5,465 nt of DNA from contig PWGS01000201.1 in the NCBI GenBank assembly GCA_003554505.1, positions 1 to 5,465 of the forward strand. The letters are read 5' to 3'. Of this stretch, positions 1 through 5,465 are shown in pieces. The notes beneath the pieces are model-generated. The model was not told the origin of the DNA, did not search any database, and worked only from the letters and a program-made list of their open reading frames with translations. The first letter of the stretch is position 1; every line of letters begins with the position of its first letter. Source of the stretch: Desulfonatronospira sp. (lineage in GTDB: Bacteria > Desulfobacterota > Desulfovibrionia > Desulfovibrionales > Desulfonatronovibrionaceae). Position numbers and translations under genes: made by a program.

Positions 1-262
1 AATCCAAGGCTTTGTAAGCCATCTCATTTGTTTGATTTAAAACGGCTTTCTCGGCAATATATATTTTGAATCCAGGCTCATTGTTTTTGACAATATCTAC
101 AAAATTTCGGACCTTGCGCTTGAGGCAGACATCAGTCACCAGTCCGTGCCCTGTTTCCGGGTCAATACGGGGCATGTTTCCTGCGTCCGGGTCGCCGTTG
201 GGGTTTCCGTTTTCTACGTCAAAAAGATACACGAATTCATAACGGTTTTGAATGGCTGTCAT
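1..262 (-). CDS. cas7: Cas7 (Csd2), type I-C Cascade backbone subunit, N-terminal part
   Basis: Cas7 is the RNA-binding backbone of the type I-C Cascade effector; several copies polymerise along the crRNA spacer. Only the first 87 codons are in the window, and the frame runs off the left edge without a stop. Seen directly: the start [16 protein letters not shown], followed by [20 protein letters not shown] and then [16 protein letters not shown], the N-terminal signature of the Csd2 family. The ATG at 262 is chosen because it matches the family N-terminus and is preceded by GGAGGAG at 269-275, with six bases between the last GGAG and the start. It follows cas8c with no stop codon between them, in the same frame, so it can be made alone from its own site or as the C-terminal part of a fusion. 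Family identity is very secure; the complete length (about 280-300 residues is usual) cannot be seen. Confidence 0.95.
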   Translation of the reverse strand, partial: MTAIQNRYEFVYLFDVENGNPNGDPDAGNMPRIDPETGHGLVTDVCLKRKVRNFVDIVKNNEPGFKIYIAEKAVLNQTNEMAYKALD

Positions 263-649
263 TGCTTTCTCCTCCGTTTTGTCTTCTTGTTTGGTGTACA
301 GATCCTGCCGCTGATGATAGTATCCAAGGACAAACATTCCCTGCTTTTCCAGGCTCATGGTAGCTGGAAAGCCGTTGCTGGGGTCAACATCATCCAGAAT
401 TTTCTGTACTGCTTTATCCAGAGTAATTGCCCAGCCCGGTTTTTCCTTTCTGATTTTAGCCAGGCTATGTTGGGCATTTTTCAGTATAACGGGAAAGATC
501 CGCCGCGGCGTAGCAGCAGCCGCACCAAAAAAGCGATCGCGAACTGTAACATTTGCCCCTGGAACAGCATCTTTTTGAATGTAATCAACAACAGCAAACA
601 GTCTCCCCAGCCTGTATCCAATGTCGGTACTCTCCTTGTCCAAACCCAT
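263..649 (-). CDS. cas11c: Cas11c small subunit, internal translation start within cas8c
   Basis: In type I-C systems the small (belly) subunit Cas11c is made from an internal start in the 3' part of cas8c; this is established for Desulfovibrio vulgaris and related systems. Here the in-frame ATG at 649 (Cas8c residue 453) begins [20 protein letters not shown], the conserved region where family Cas11c starts. It is preceded by AAGGAG at 656-661 with a six-base spacer (ATATCT), inside a run of A residues. That is a far stronger initiation site than a coding region would need. The product would be about 129 residues up to the Cas7 methionine, the normal size, rich in helical segments such as the one containing [17 protein letters not shown]. 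Because the cas8c stop is missing, ribosomes starting here would also read into Cas7 unless they terminate by other means. Confidence 0.8.
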
Positions 650-2005
650 AGATATCTCCTTTTTTAAATTTCGAGTAAGATAGGCCTTGATAATACAAGC
701 ACGCAAATAGTTGACCTGCCTGTCGGCCCGGATGCGTCCCATGACCGTGGTCAACAGTGTTCTGGGATAGGGTTGATTATGCACTATGGCCCGAATGAAC
801 TGGCCGCCTAGAAGTGGAGGGATATGCCTGGAATCCCTTTGGGGGGCCAGCTCCTTTAAAAGCCACCATGGACGGGGATATTCAGGTTCGTTTTCAAAGC
901 CGCGCTGCAGGCGAAGCGCCTTGTAGTGATCTCCAATATTCTCGGCCATCTTGCCCACAGTCCCTACATACCAGAAGCGCACTGAAAGGCGGGCAGCGTT
1001 TGGTGACAGCCCCAGGACATAAAATGGAGTATCGCTTTTTCCCAGTTCATGAGGGTAGTATCCTTTAACAACAGCTCGCAAGTATTGATCTATCTCCTGG
1101 GCAATCTCAAGGTCTTCAGCTTCTTTGCCGCCCAAAGACAAGCCGAAAAATTCTTCTGCACCTACAGGAACGTCTGTCCAGAATACTAGAGTGGTATCCC
1201 CGATCTGAACTTTGCGGCGACTCCCCGAAGCTAGCAAGACGTTCAAGGCCGTGGTGTACCCGAAAGCAGCCTGTTCGGAAACGGGAGCATTAAGATTAGA
1301 GATTCCTTTTCCATATGAGCCAAATGCAGGAGCATTGAAAGAGACTAATGCAGCCCCAGAAGATTGTGCTCCAGGTACATTTTTCATTTGAGGATGGGAG
1401 CCTGGTATTGAGCAGTCGTGTTGACCTGTTATAAGGCATTGCCCTTTAATTTCAGACTGATTATCCCTGAGATATTCTTGCCAAGCATTTCTTATTGCCG
1501 ATCTGTCATGTAAAAAACCTCTTTCCCCATCAAGCTCAAAACATATAAAGCCAGTACTTAGTAGCTCTTTCGTGGCCCATTCCGGAACCTGTCCAAAGAT
1601 ACGCCGGTCAATAAAATTTAACAGAGCTTTGGCACCGGAGTCCTTATTATCGCCCAGTATTTCGCGATGCACTTCTGCAAAGCTATTAAATTGATTTTTA
1701 AAGAAAATTTTATTTCCATCACTGTCTAATTCGCACCCCAACACATATTTTGACTTATCCCACATAAAATAAGACGGAGCATTTGTCCCTGAACGCTCTT
1801 TTGGAAGCTTTGGTACGACAGCTGGTTTTGGAAAAGACCTTTTTCCCTCAAATTGCCTTAAGTCCCTTAACTGCACGACTGATCCCTGCTCTGACAAAAT
1901 CAAGGAAAAAGCCAGTTTTTCCTGGCTGAACCCAAAATCAGAAACCTCTGTTTCAGGATCAGCCCGCAATCTTTCATAATAGTCATTGAGTGCTTGCAGA
2001 ATCAT
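263..2005 (-). CDS. cas8c: Cas8c (Csd1), type I-C Cascade large subunit, read in frame into Cas7
   Basis: Cas8c is the large subunit of I-C Cascade; it recognises the PAM and helps open target DNA and recruit Cas3. The Cas8c part is about 581 residues, close to the family's usual length. Landmarks: N-terminal [19 protein letters not shown] from residue 190; [11 protein letters not shown] from about 214; [17 protein letters not shown] at 239-255; TLVFWTD at about 272-278; [14 protein letters not shown] at 332-345; and C-terminal GYYHQRQ, all characteristic of Csd1. The start ATG at 2005 overlaps the cas5c stop in an ATGA arrangement (2002-2005), with AAAGGTGG at 2013-2020 as ribosome binding site, so translation is probably coupled to cas5c. 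The oddity is that no stop codon ends the gene: after GYYHQRQ the frame passes straight through a short charged linker into Cas7. The end given here (263) is the last codon before the Cas7 methionine, not a real terminus. The last 129 codons double as Cas11c. Confidence 0.94.
269..275 (-). promoter_or_regulatory. Ribosome binding site of cas7, inside the continuous frame
   Basis: GGAGGAG on the minus strand, with the last GGAG six bases before the Cas7 ATG at 262. It is translated as part of the Cas8c-Cas7 linker (Thr-Glu-Glu-Lys), so the site serves both as coding sequence and as an independent start for free Cas7. Confidence 0.8.
656..661 (-). promoter_or_regulatory. Internal ribosome binding site for Cas11c
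   Basis: AAGGAG in an A-rich context on the minus strand, six bases before the internal in-frame ATG at 649 of cas8c. Its strength and position match the known mechanism by which I-C loci make the small subunit. Confidence 0.8.
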
Positions 2006-2658
2006 TTGGCCACCACCTTTTGATTACGGCAAACAATTATGCCGTTCTTCATCACAGGCCGAAAAAAGGTCGGGGTCATGTCAGCCTGGTAATCAATATC
2101 AAAAAGCATCCACCCCAGATCCTTTTCGCCGGTCAGCGCAGACTGCGGAATTTCGCCCTGCACAGGTTCAAAAAAAGCGGCAAATTCCCGGCAGCCCAGG
2201 TAAGGACGGTGAAAACACTGTCCCCTGGCTGCACGCCGATTAAATATGTCCAGATGTTTCCCGTCGTTGCGGTCTTCCCCGTTGGTATATTCAAAATGCG
2301 CTTCAATAACGTACTCCACATCCCTGAGTACCATGGCTGCCCGTTGTTGACGACTGTCCTCAATATACAGCCTCAAAGGTGTCTTGCCGTCCTTCATGGC
2401 AGCATTCACCCCTGTTGCTCCCTTAATTGGGACCTTGGACTCCACCTCGTTTCTCCGCACATTGTCGAAACGAATGGGTTTCATGACGTGAATTCTGTCA
2501 ACCACCCAGCAAATGGACGGCTTCCAGTAAATGGCCTCCAGTATCCCCCGAGCAGCAGAAGGCGTCATAACGTCATAACTGACGCGTTCCACCTTCATCT
2601 CGGGGCGAGTAAAACAGGCATAATCCCCCCACACCCGCAACTGTACTCCCTGTGCCAC
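2002..2658 (-). CDS. cas5c: Cas5c (Cas5d), type I-C pre-crRNA endoribonuclease and Cascade subunit
   Basis: In type I-C there is no Cas6. Cas5c cuts pre-crRNA within the repeat and stays bound to the crRNA 5' handle in Cascade. The protein is 218 residues, typical for the family. Seen: an N-terminal RAMP/ferredoxin-like strand ([18 protein letters not shown]), then [20 protein letters not shown] at about 27-46, [20 protein letters not shown] at about 134-153, and YLGCREF shortly after. By analogy with the Bacillus halodurans enzyme (catalytic Tyr, Lys, His), Y44, K134 and H135 are the likely active-site residues; this mapping is inference by motif. The start is GTG at 2658, chosen because AAGGAGG lies at 2665-2671 with six bases between and because the family N-terminus begins here. 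It lies 27 bases after the cas3 stop, and its stop overlaps the cas8c ATG. Confidence 0.95.
   Translation of the reverse strand: MAQGVQLRVWGDYACFTRPEMKVERVSYDVMTPSAARGILEAIYWKPSICWVVDRIHVMKPIRFDNVRRNEVESKVPIKGATGVNAAMKDGKTPLRLYIEDSRQQRAAMVLRDVEYVIEAHFEYTNGEDRNDGKHLDIFNRRAARGQCFHRPYLGCREFAAFFEPVQGEIPQSALTGEKDLGWMLFDIDYQADMTPTFFRPVMKNGIIVCRNQKVVAK
2013..2020 (-). promoter_or_regulatory. Ribosome binding site of cas8c, inside the end of cas5c
   Basis: AAAGGTGG on the minus strand, seven bases before the ATG at 2005. It lies within the last cas5c codons; together with the ATGA stop-start overlap it suggests coupled re-initiation. Confidence 0.6.
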
Positions 2659-2664
2659 GGCAAC

Positions 2665-2671
2665 CCTCCTT
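2665..2671 (-). promoter_or_regulatory. Ribosome binding site of cas5c
   Basis: AAGGAGG on the minus strand, six bases before a GTG start at 2658. A perfect Shine-Dalgarno in the 27-base cas3-cas5c gap supports GTG as the true start. Confidence 0.85.
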
Positions 2672-2685
2672 GCTGAATAAAAACG

Positions 2686-4851
2686 TCAACAAATAAAATC
2701 CTCTTGTATCTTTGATTCTTTTGGGATCTTGAGTCCTTGCTTTGAACTGTATAGAGTTGTATCAATCAATACAGGATACTGCCCGTCTATATATTCAATA
2801 GCTCCTGCCTCATCCAGGGCTGCAAGTTCATGCGTATAGATCTGGACAGTGTAGTGCTGTAATTTTCTAAGAATCCCTCCTGCAGCGACAGCAAAGCGTA
2901 ACCGCTCGATCAGGCTCTCCGCCTCCTGGTTGAAAGGAATAATGACCGGGGACATGAAATTTTCTATCAAGTTGAACCTCTTGGCCACGTCCTGAAAGGC
3001 CCATTTGGGGGCCGGAACCCTGAACTCATCCAGAATATGCTTTTCGTCCAAACGTTGTGCCTGGAGCCAATAGGTTTCAGAAAAAAAATATTCAACAGCA
3101 TCGGGTGCAAAAGGGTCGTGTCCGTAATGGCGAAGTGTACTATGTGCGCTGCCGGCGGCTTGACTGAAGGCTGGAGCCAGGCCTTCCGCTGGGATAAAGA
3201 CCGTCACTTTGCCCAGATCATCCAGTTCACCTTCCCGGTTGCAGCGTCCTGCAGCCTGGGCCATGGAATCCAATCCAGCCATTTCCCGGATCACCTCGAG
3301 AAAACTCACATCCACGCCGGCTTCCACCAATTGCGTGCTTACAACCCGGCATGGAACACCGTCCCTTAAAACCTCCCTGATCTCTTTCAATTCTTGGGAT
3401 CGGTGAGCCGGGCACATCAGGGCACTTAAATGCCGCGCTCCAGGCTCATTTTGCACCAGGTCGAACAAGCTCCCTGCGCGGGCTCTGGTGTTGACGATAC
3501 ACAATACCTGTTCTTTATCCCGTATCAAATTGGCCACATCTTCAAGATCAAGCCTTCCGGCATCCTTCAGACGAGTCCGCAAAAACTCCTTGTGCATCCG
3601 CTTTGGGTCTGGAGCTATTTCCCGCACTCCATCCAGTCCATGTTTAAAATCATCACGTTTTCGGAGTGCCGGCTGTGTGGCTGTACAAAGAACGATGCTG
3701 GCCTGGTAATTTTCCGCCAGTTCCTCCAGGGCACGCAGACAGGGATTAAGATACTTAACCGGCAACATTTGTGCTTCGTCCAAGATAATAACCGAACCTG
3801 CCAGATTATGCAGCTTGCGGCACCTGGAGGGCTTGGATGCATACAAAGACTCAAAGAACTGTACATTGGTGGTCACCACCACTGGTGCATCCCAGTTTTC
3901 ACAGGCCAGACGGTGGCGAAGGCCCGGACCGAACTGGTCTGCTTCTTCGGGCAGCGATTTTTCATCAAAATTACTGTGATGTTCAATGATTGAGTCAGGC
4001 GGGAAAATTTCCCTGAAGACCCGGGCATTCTGTTCAATAATAGATGTATAAGGTATGACGTATATGATGCGGCGGTGCCCATACTGTTGAGCATGCTCCA
4101 GGGCAAAGGCCATGGAAGCCAGTGTCTTGCCGCCTCCTGTCGGAACGGTAAGAGTGAACAACCCAGGTTCCAGAGATGCATTTTCCCTGCACCGCTCTAA
4201 TATCTCCCGGCGCAATAGATTGATTCGTCCTTCATTGGAAAATCCGGCAAGCTTGGTGTTCAAAGGCTGAAGCAAGTCTGCAAGCGCTGGCCCGGGATTC
4301 CTTGCAGCATACTTTTCCGGCTCCATAAACCTTTCAGTATCCAGAAAGTCGGCGTCCACCAGGGCGTAAAAAAGCATGCGAGTGAAAAAGGCAATCTGAA
4401 ACGCGGATCTGGGCTGAAAAGGTAAGGACGGCAGTGAAATGTCAGGCACAGGTTCTGGTGCATGATCCGGCAATGAGCCGGCCTGTTGCAGGAGGTCCAT
4501 AAGTGATGTGCTGGTGTCCATTTGAGAATGGCCGTAGTTGGGAAGCCCGCCATGATGCCCGGCTATACAGTAGCTGATAAGTTTTCCGGGTTGTCCCAGA
4601 GATTCCCAGGCAAGCCTGGCACCAACACCCTTATGGTCCACCCGGCGGCTGGATTGTTTTTCCAATTTATCCTGAAATTCCTGCCTGTACTTCCCGATAT
4701 CGTGCAGTTTACCCAGGATATGCCCCCAATCCGATGCGGAAAAAGCCTGAGCATGCTCGGCAGCCAATTCTGCAACCTGGAGCAAATGTTCCTCAAGAAG
4801 CTGCCCTTCACTCTGCGGTTTATTCTCAAGCGTATGCGCATAGTAATGCAT
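2686..4851 (-). CDS. cas3: Cas3, HD nuclease-helicase of type I-C CRISPR interference
   Basis: Cas3 is recruited to the R-loop formed by Cascade, nicks the displaced strand with its HD domain and unwinds and degrades target DNA 3' to 5' with ATP. Length 721 residues from the chosen start, normal for a single-chain HD-helicase Cas3. N-terminal HD domain: H22, the HD pair in KLHDIGK (H50, D51), DHKG (D72, H73), AGHHGG (H99, H100) and D166 in LVDADF, so the metal ligands look intact. Helicase: Walker A PTGGGKT at 237-243, DEAQ box in VIILDEAQ at about 358-361, CTATQ at 389-393, then STQLVEAGVDVSF at 505-517 and the arginine-finger motif QAAGRCNREGE at 532-542. The start ATG at 4851 has AAGGAG at 4857-4862, five bases away. 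An upstream GTG at 4914 would add 21 residues without a good ribosome binding site or family similarity. First gene of the operon. Confidence 0.96.
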   Translation of the reverse strand: MHYYAHTLENKPQSEGQLLEEHLLQVAELAAEHAQAFSASDWGHILGKLHDIGKYRQEFQDKLEKQSSRRVDHKGVGARLAWESLGQPGKLISYCIAGHHGGLPNYGHSQMDTSTSLMDLLQQAGSLPDHAPEPVPDISLPSLPFQPRSAFQIAFFTRMLFYALVDADFLDTERFMEPEKYAARNPGPALADLLQPLNTKLAGFSNEGRINLLRREILERCRENASLEPGLFTLTVPTGGGKTLASMAFALEHAQQYGHRRIIYVIPYTSIIEQNARVFREIFPPDSIIEHHSNFDEKSLPEEADQFGPGLRHRLACENWDAPVVVTTNVQFFESLYASKPSRCRKLHNLAGSVIILDEAQMLPVKYLNPCLRALEELAENYQASIVLCTATQPALRKRDDFKHGLDGVREIAPDPKRMHKEFLRTRLKDAGRLDLEDVANLIRDKEQVLCIVNTRARAGSLFDLVQNEPGARHLSALMCPAHRSQELKEIREVLRDGVPCRVVSTQLVEAGVDVSFLEVIREMAGLDSMAQAAGRCNREGELDDLGKVTVFIPAEGLAPAFSQAAGSAHSTLRHYGHDPFAPDAVEYFFSETYWLQAQRLDEKHILDEFRVPAPKWAFQDVAKRFNLIENFMSPVIIPFNQEAESLIERLRFAVAAGGILRKLQHYTVQIYTHELAALDEAGAIEYIDGQYPVLIDTTLYSSKQGLKIPKESKIQEDFIC

Positions 4852-5019
4852 CGTTGCTCCTTGACTTGATGACCTCTTAGAAGAACATAACCAGCCTGAA
4901 CTATTAGGACTCACATATTGTACTCTCCAACGGCTAGTGAGTTTTGTTTTAAATTTTATTAAAATAATTATTAGTTGGTTTCAATCACAAATCTAATCCT
5001 GCACTTAAAAATCCCCTGA
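4852..5019 (-). promoter_or_regulatory. Gene-free AT-rich region upstream of cas3, probable cas operon promoter
   Basis: No gene is visible here. The stretch 4941-4975 is very AT-rich. Reading the minus strand toward cas3, candidate promoter elements are TTGAAA (4979-4984) followed after 20 bases by TAAAAT (4953-4958), a spacing longer than ideal, and a separate TACAAT (4917-4922) without a convincing partner at -35. This is the only non-coding gap in front of the operon, so a promoter is expected, but the exact hexamers are uncertain. The region also separates the operon from the divergent toxin remnant. Confidence 0.4.
4857..4862 (-). promoter_or_regulatory. Ribosome binding site of cas3
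   Basis: AAGGAG on the minus strand, five bases before the ATG at 4851. It decides the start in favour of MHYYAHTLEN over the upstream GTG at 4914. Confidence 0.85.
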
Positions 5020-5235
5020 AAGATCCTTCTTGTGGCCTTGCCTGCGGCTCTTTTGTGGCGGACGGCTCTCAAGGACCCAAACGACGATATGCTCCTGGAA
5101 CTGGCCGTCACATCAGGATCTGACTGCATTGTCACCTTCAACAGACAGGATTTTGCCCAAGCATCAAAGTTTAAGATTTTGCTAATGACCCCAAAGGAAT
5201 TTTTAAAATCAAGGAGGATCATATGCACACCCTGA
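5020..5235 (+). pseudogene. PIN-domain toxin remnant, C-terminal fragment
   Basis: This open stretch encodes about 71 residues, with a possible GTG at 5032, and matches the C-terminal half of PIN-family toxin components. Seen: LLWRTALKDPNDDMLLELAV, then SDCIVTFNRQDF and a final LMTPKEFL. In the family these carry late acidic residues of the active site and the terminal strand; such toxins are RNases of toxin-antitoxin pairs. An in-frame TGA at 5017-5019 closes the frame upstream, and no N-terminal half with the first catalytic Asp (the usual DTN-type motif) is found in any upstream frame. Family members are usually about 130-140 residues, so roughly half is gone and the fragment should be inactive. 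Its stop overlaps the antitoxin start by 13 bases, as in an intact coupled pair. Confidence 0.7.
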
Positions 5236-5457
5236 GTATCCGTCTGTCGGATTCCCTCCATGAACGTCTCAGACAGATGGCCGAAAAAGAAGGAGGCTCC
5301 ATGAACCAGTTCATAACCTTGGCCCTGTCGGAAAAGATCTCGGCCCTGCACCGTGGATTATCTCAAAGAGCGTGCAGCCAGGGGCGAGCGCCGGAATTTC
5401 GAAGCCGTTATGTCCATGGTGCCGGATGTGGAGCCGGAGGAACAGGACAGGCTTTAG
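5223..5457 (+). pseudogene. Ribbon-helix-helix (HicB-family-like) antitoxin, frameshifted
   Basis: The ATG at 5223 is preceded by AAGGAGG at 5211-5217, five bases away. The product starts MHTLSIRLSDSLHERLRQMA and continues with SMNQFITLALSEKISAL, a typical ribbon-helix-helix DNA-binding antitoxin N-terminus. Near 5349 the expected continuation moves to the next frame: from 5350 that frame reads TVDYLKERAARGERRNFEAV and ends with PDVEPEEQDRL and a TAG at 5455-5457. One extra base, or two lost, after the codon CTG at 5346 explains this. In the original frame the C-terminus is a Gly/Arg-rich nonsense tail open to the window end. The DNA-binding part may still be made, but the toxin-contacting tail would be wrong. 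Paired with the PIN remnant just upstream. Family assignment is by recall of the motif pattern. Confidence 0.7.
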
Positions 5458-5465
5458 GATTGGCC

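Larger units (their letters stand above)
1..2005 (-). other. Continuous Cas8c-Cas7 reading frame (potential fusion protein, partial)
   Basis: Reading codon by codon from the ATG at 2005 to the codon at 2-4 gives 668 sense codons and no stop. The first 581 are Cas8c and the last 87 are the Cas7 N-terminus. The junction, from the conserved Cas8c GYYHQRQ, reads [14 protein letters not shown] and then [10 protein letters not shown]. Both flanking segments match their families up to the junction, so this looks like simple loss of the cas8c stop and not an indel scramble. Several linker codons (AAA, GAG, CAA, GAA) are one substitution away from a stop, so a single change or a single sequencing error would explain it. 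Whether the full-length fusion is made, or mainly Cas7 from its internal start, cannot be told from sequence. Confidence 0.85.

Noticed and set aside
146..667. Plus-strand open frame of 173 codons opposite cas8c and cas7
   Set aside because: It is antisense to well-conserved Cas8c and Cas7 sequence, has no recognisable domain and is a shadow frame.
1990..2676. Plus-strand open frame of 228 codons opposite cas5c
   Set aside because: It mirrors cas5c on the opposite strand; the Cas5c protein is clearly the real product.
3430..3993. Plus-strand open frame of 187 codons opposite cas3
   Set aside because: It is antisense to the Cas3 helicase core, with no known motifs and no convincing start site.
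4852..4914. Longer cas3 start at a GTG (4914) adding 21 residues
   Set aside because: No good ribosome binding site precedes it, the added Ser-rich segment has no resemblance to Cas3 N-termini, and the ATG at 4851 has AAGGAG five bases upstream.
4953..4965. Small inverted repeat ATTTT-ATT-AAAAT as a terminator or operator
   Set aside because: Arms of five A/T pairs are expected by chance in such an AT-rich stretch, and there is no GC stem for a terminator.
4971..5351. Minus-strand open frame of 126 codons upstream of cas3
   Set aside because: It is antisense to the PIN toxin remnant and antitoxin, whose plus-strand protein motifs are recognisable; it has no domain of its own.
1..5465. CRISPR repeat array within the window
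   Set aside because: No direct repeats of 30-37 bases with regular spacing were seen; the array is probably beyond the left edge with cas1 and cas2.

Overview
The window holds the effector half of a type I-C (Dvulg subtype) CRISPR-Cas operon on the minus strand, plus the decayed remains of a toxin-antitoxin pair on the plus strand at its right edge. In transcription order (right to left) the operon reads cas3, cas5c, cas8c (csd1), cas7 (csd2). Cas7 is cut by the left window edge. No cas4, cas1, cas2 or repeat array is visible; the usual I-C order would place them beyond the left edge. The Cas7 and Cas8c sequences resemble those of sulfate-reducing Desulfobacterota (Desulfovibrio-like). That taxonomic guess is inference from recall, not from a search.

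Layout: 1-262 is the first 87 codons of cas7; 263-2005 is cas8c; 2002-2658 is cas5c; 2686-4851 is cas3; 4852-5019 is an AT-rich stretch with no gene, probably the promoter region of the cas operon. From 5020 to 5235 lies a 5'-truncated PIN-domain toxin remnant on the plus strand. From 5223 to 5457 lies a small ribbon-helix-helix (HicB-family-like) antitoxin with a frameshift near 5349. The genes work together as one interference machine. Cas5c processes pre-crRNA and caps the crRNA 5' handle, Cas7 forms the backbone, Cas8c recognises the PAM, Cas11c (made from inside cas8c) forms the belly, and Cas3 is recruited to nick and unwind target DNA.

The most notable observation is that cas8c has no stop codon before cas7. 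Codon-by-codon reading from the cas8c ATG at 2005 stays open through the usual cas8c end, through the cas7 ribosome binding site and start (262), and to the left window edge: 668 codons in one frame. The locus therefore encodes a potential Cas8c-Cas7 fusion. The strong internal start sites for Cas11c (649) and Cas7 (262) are both kept, so one frame could give nested products. A sequencing error at the missing stop codon is the main alternative.
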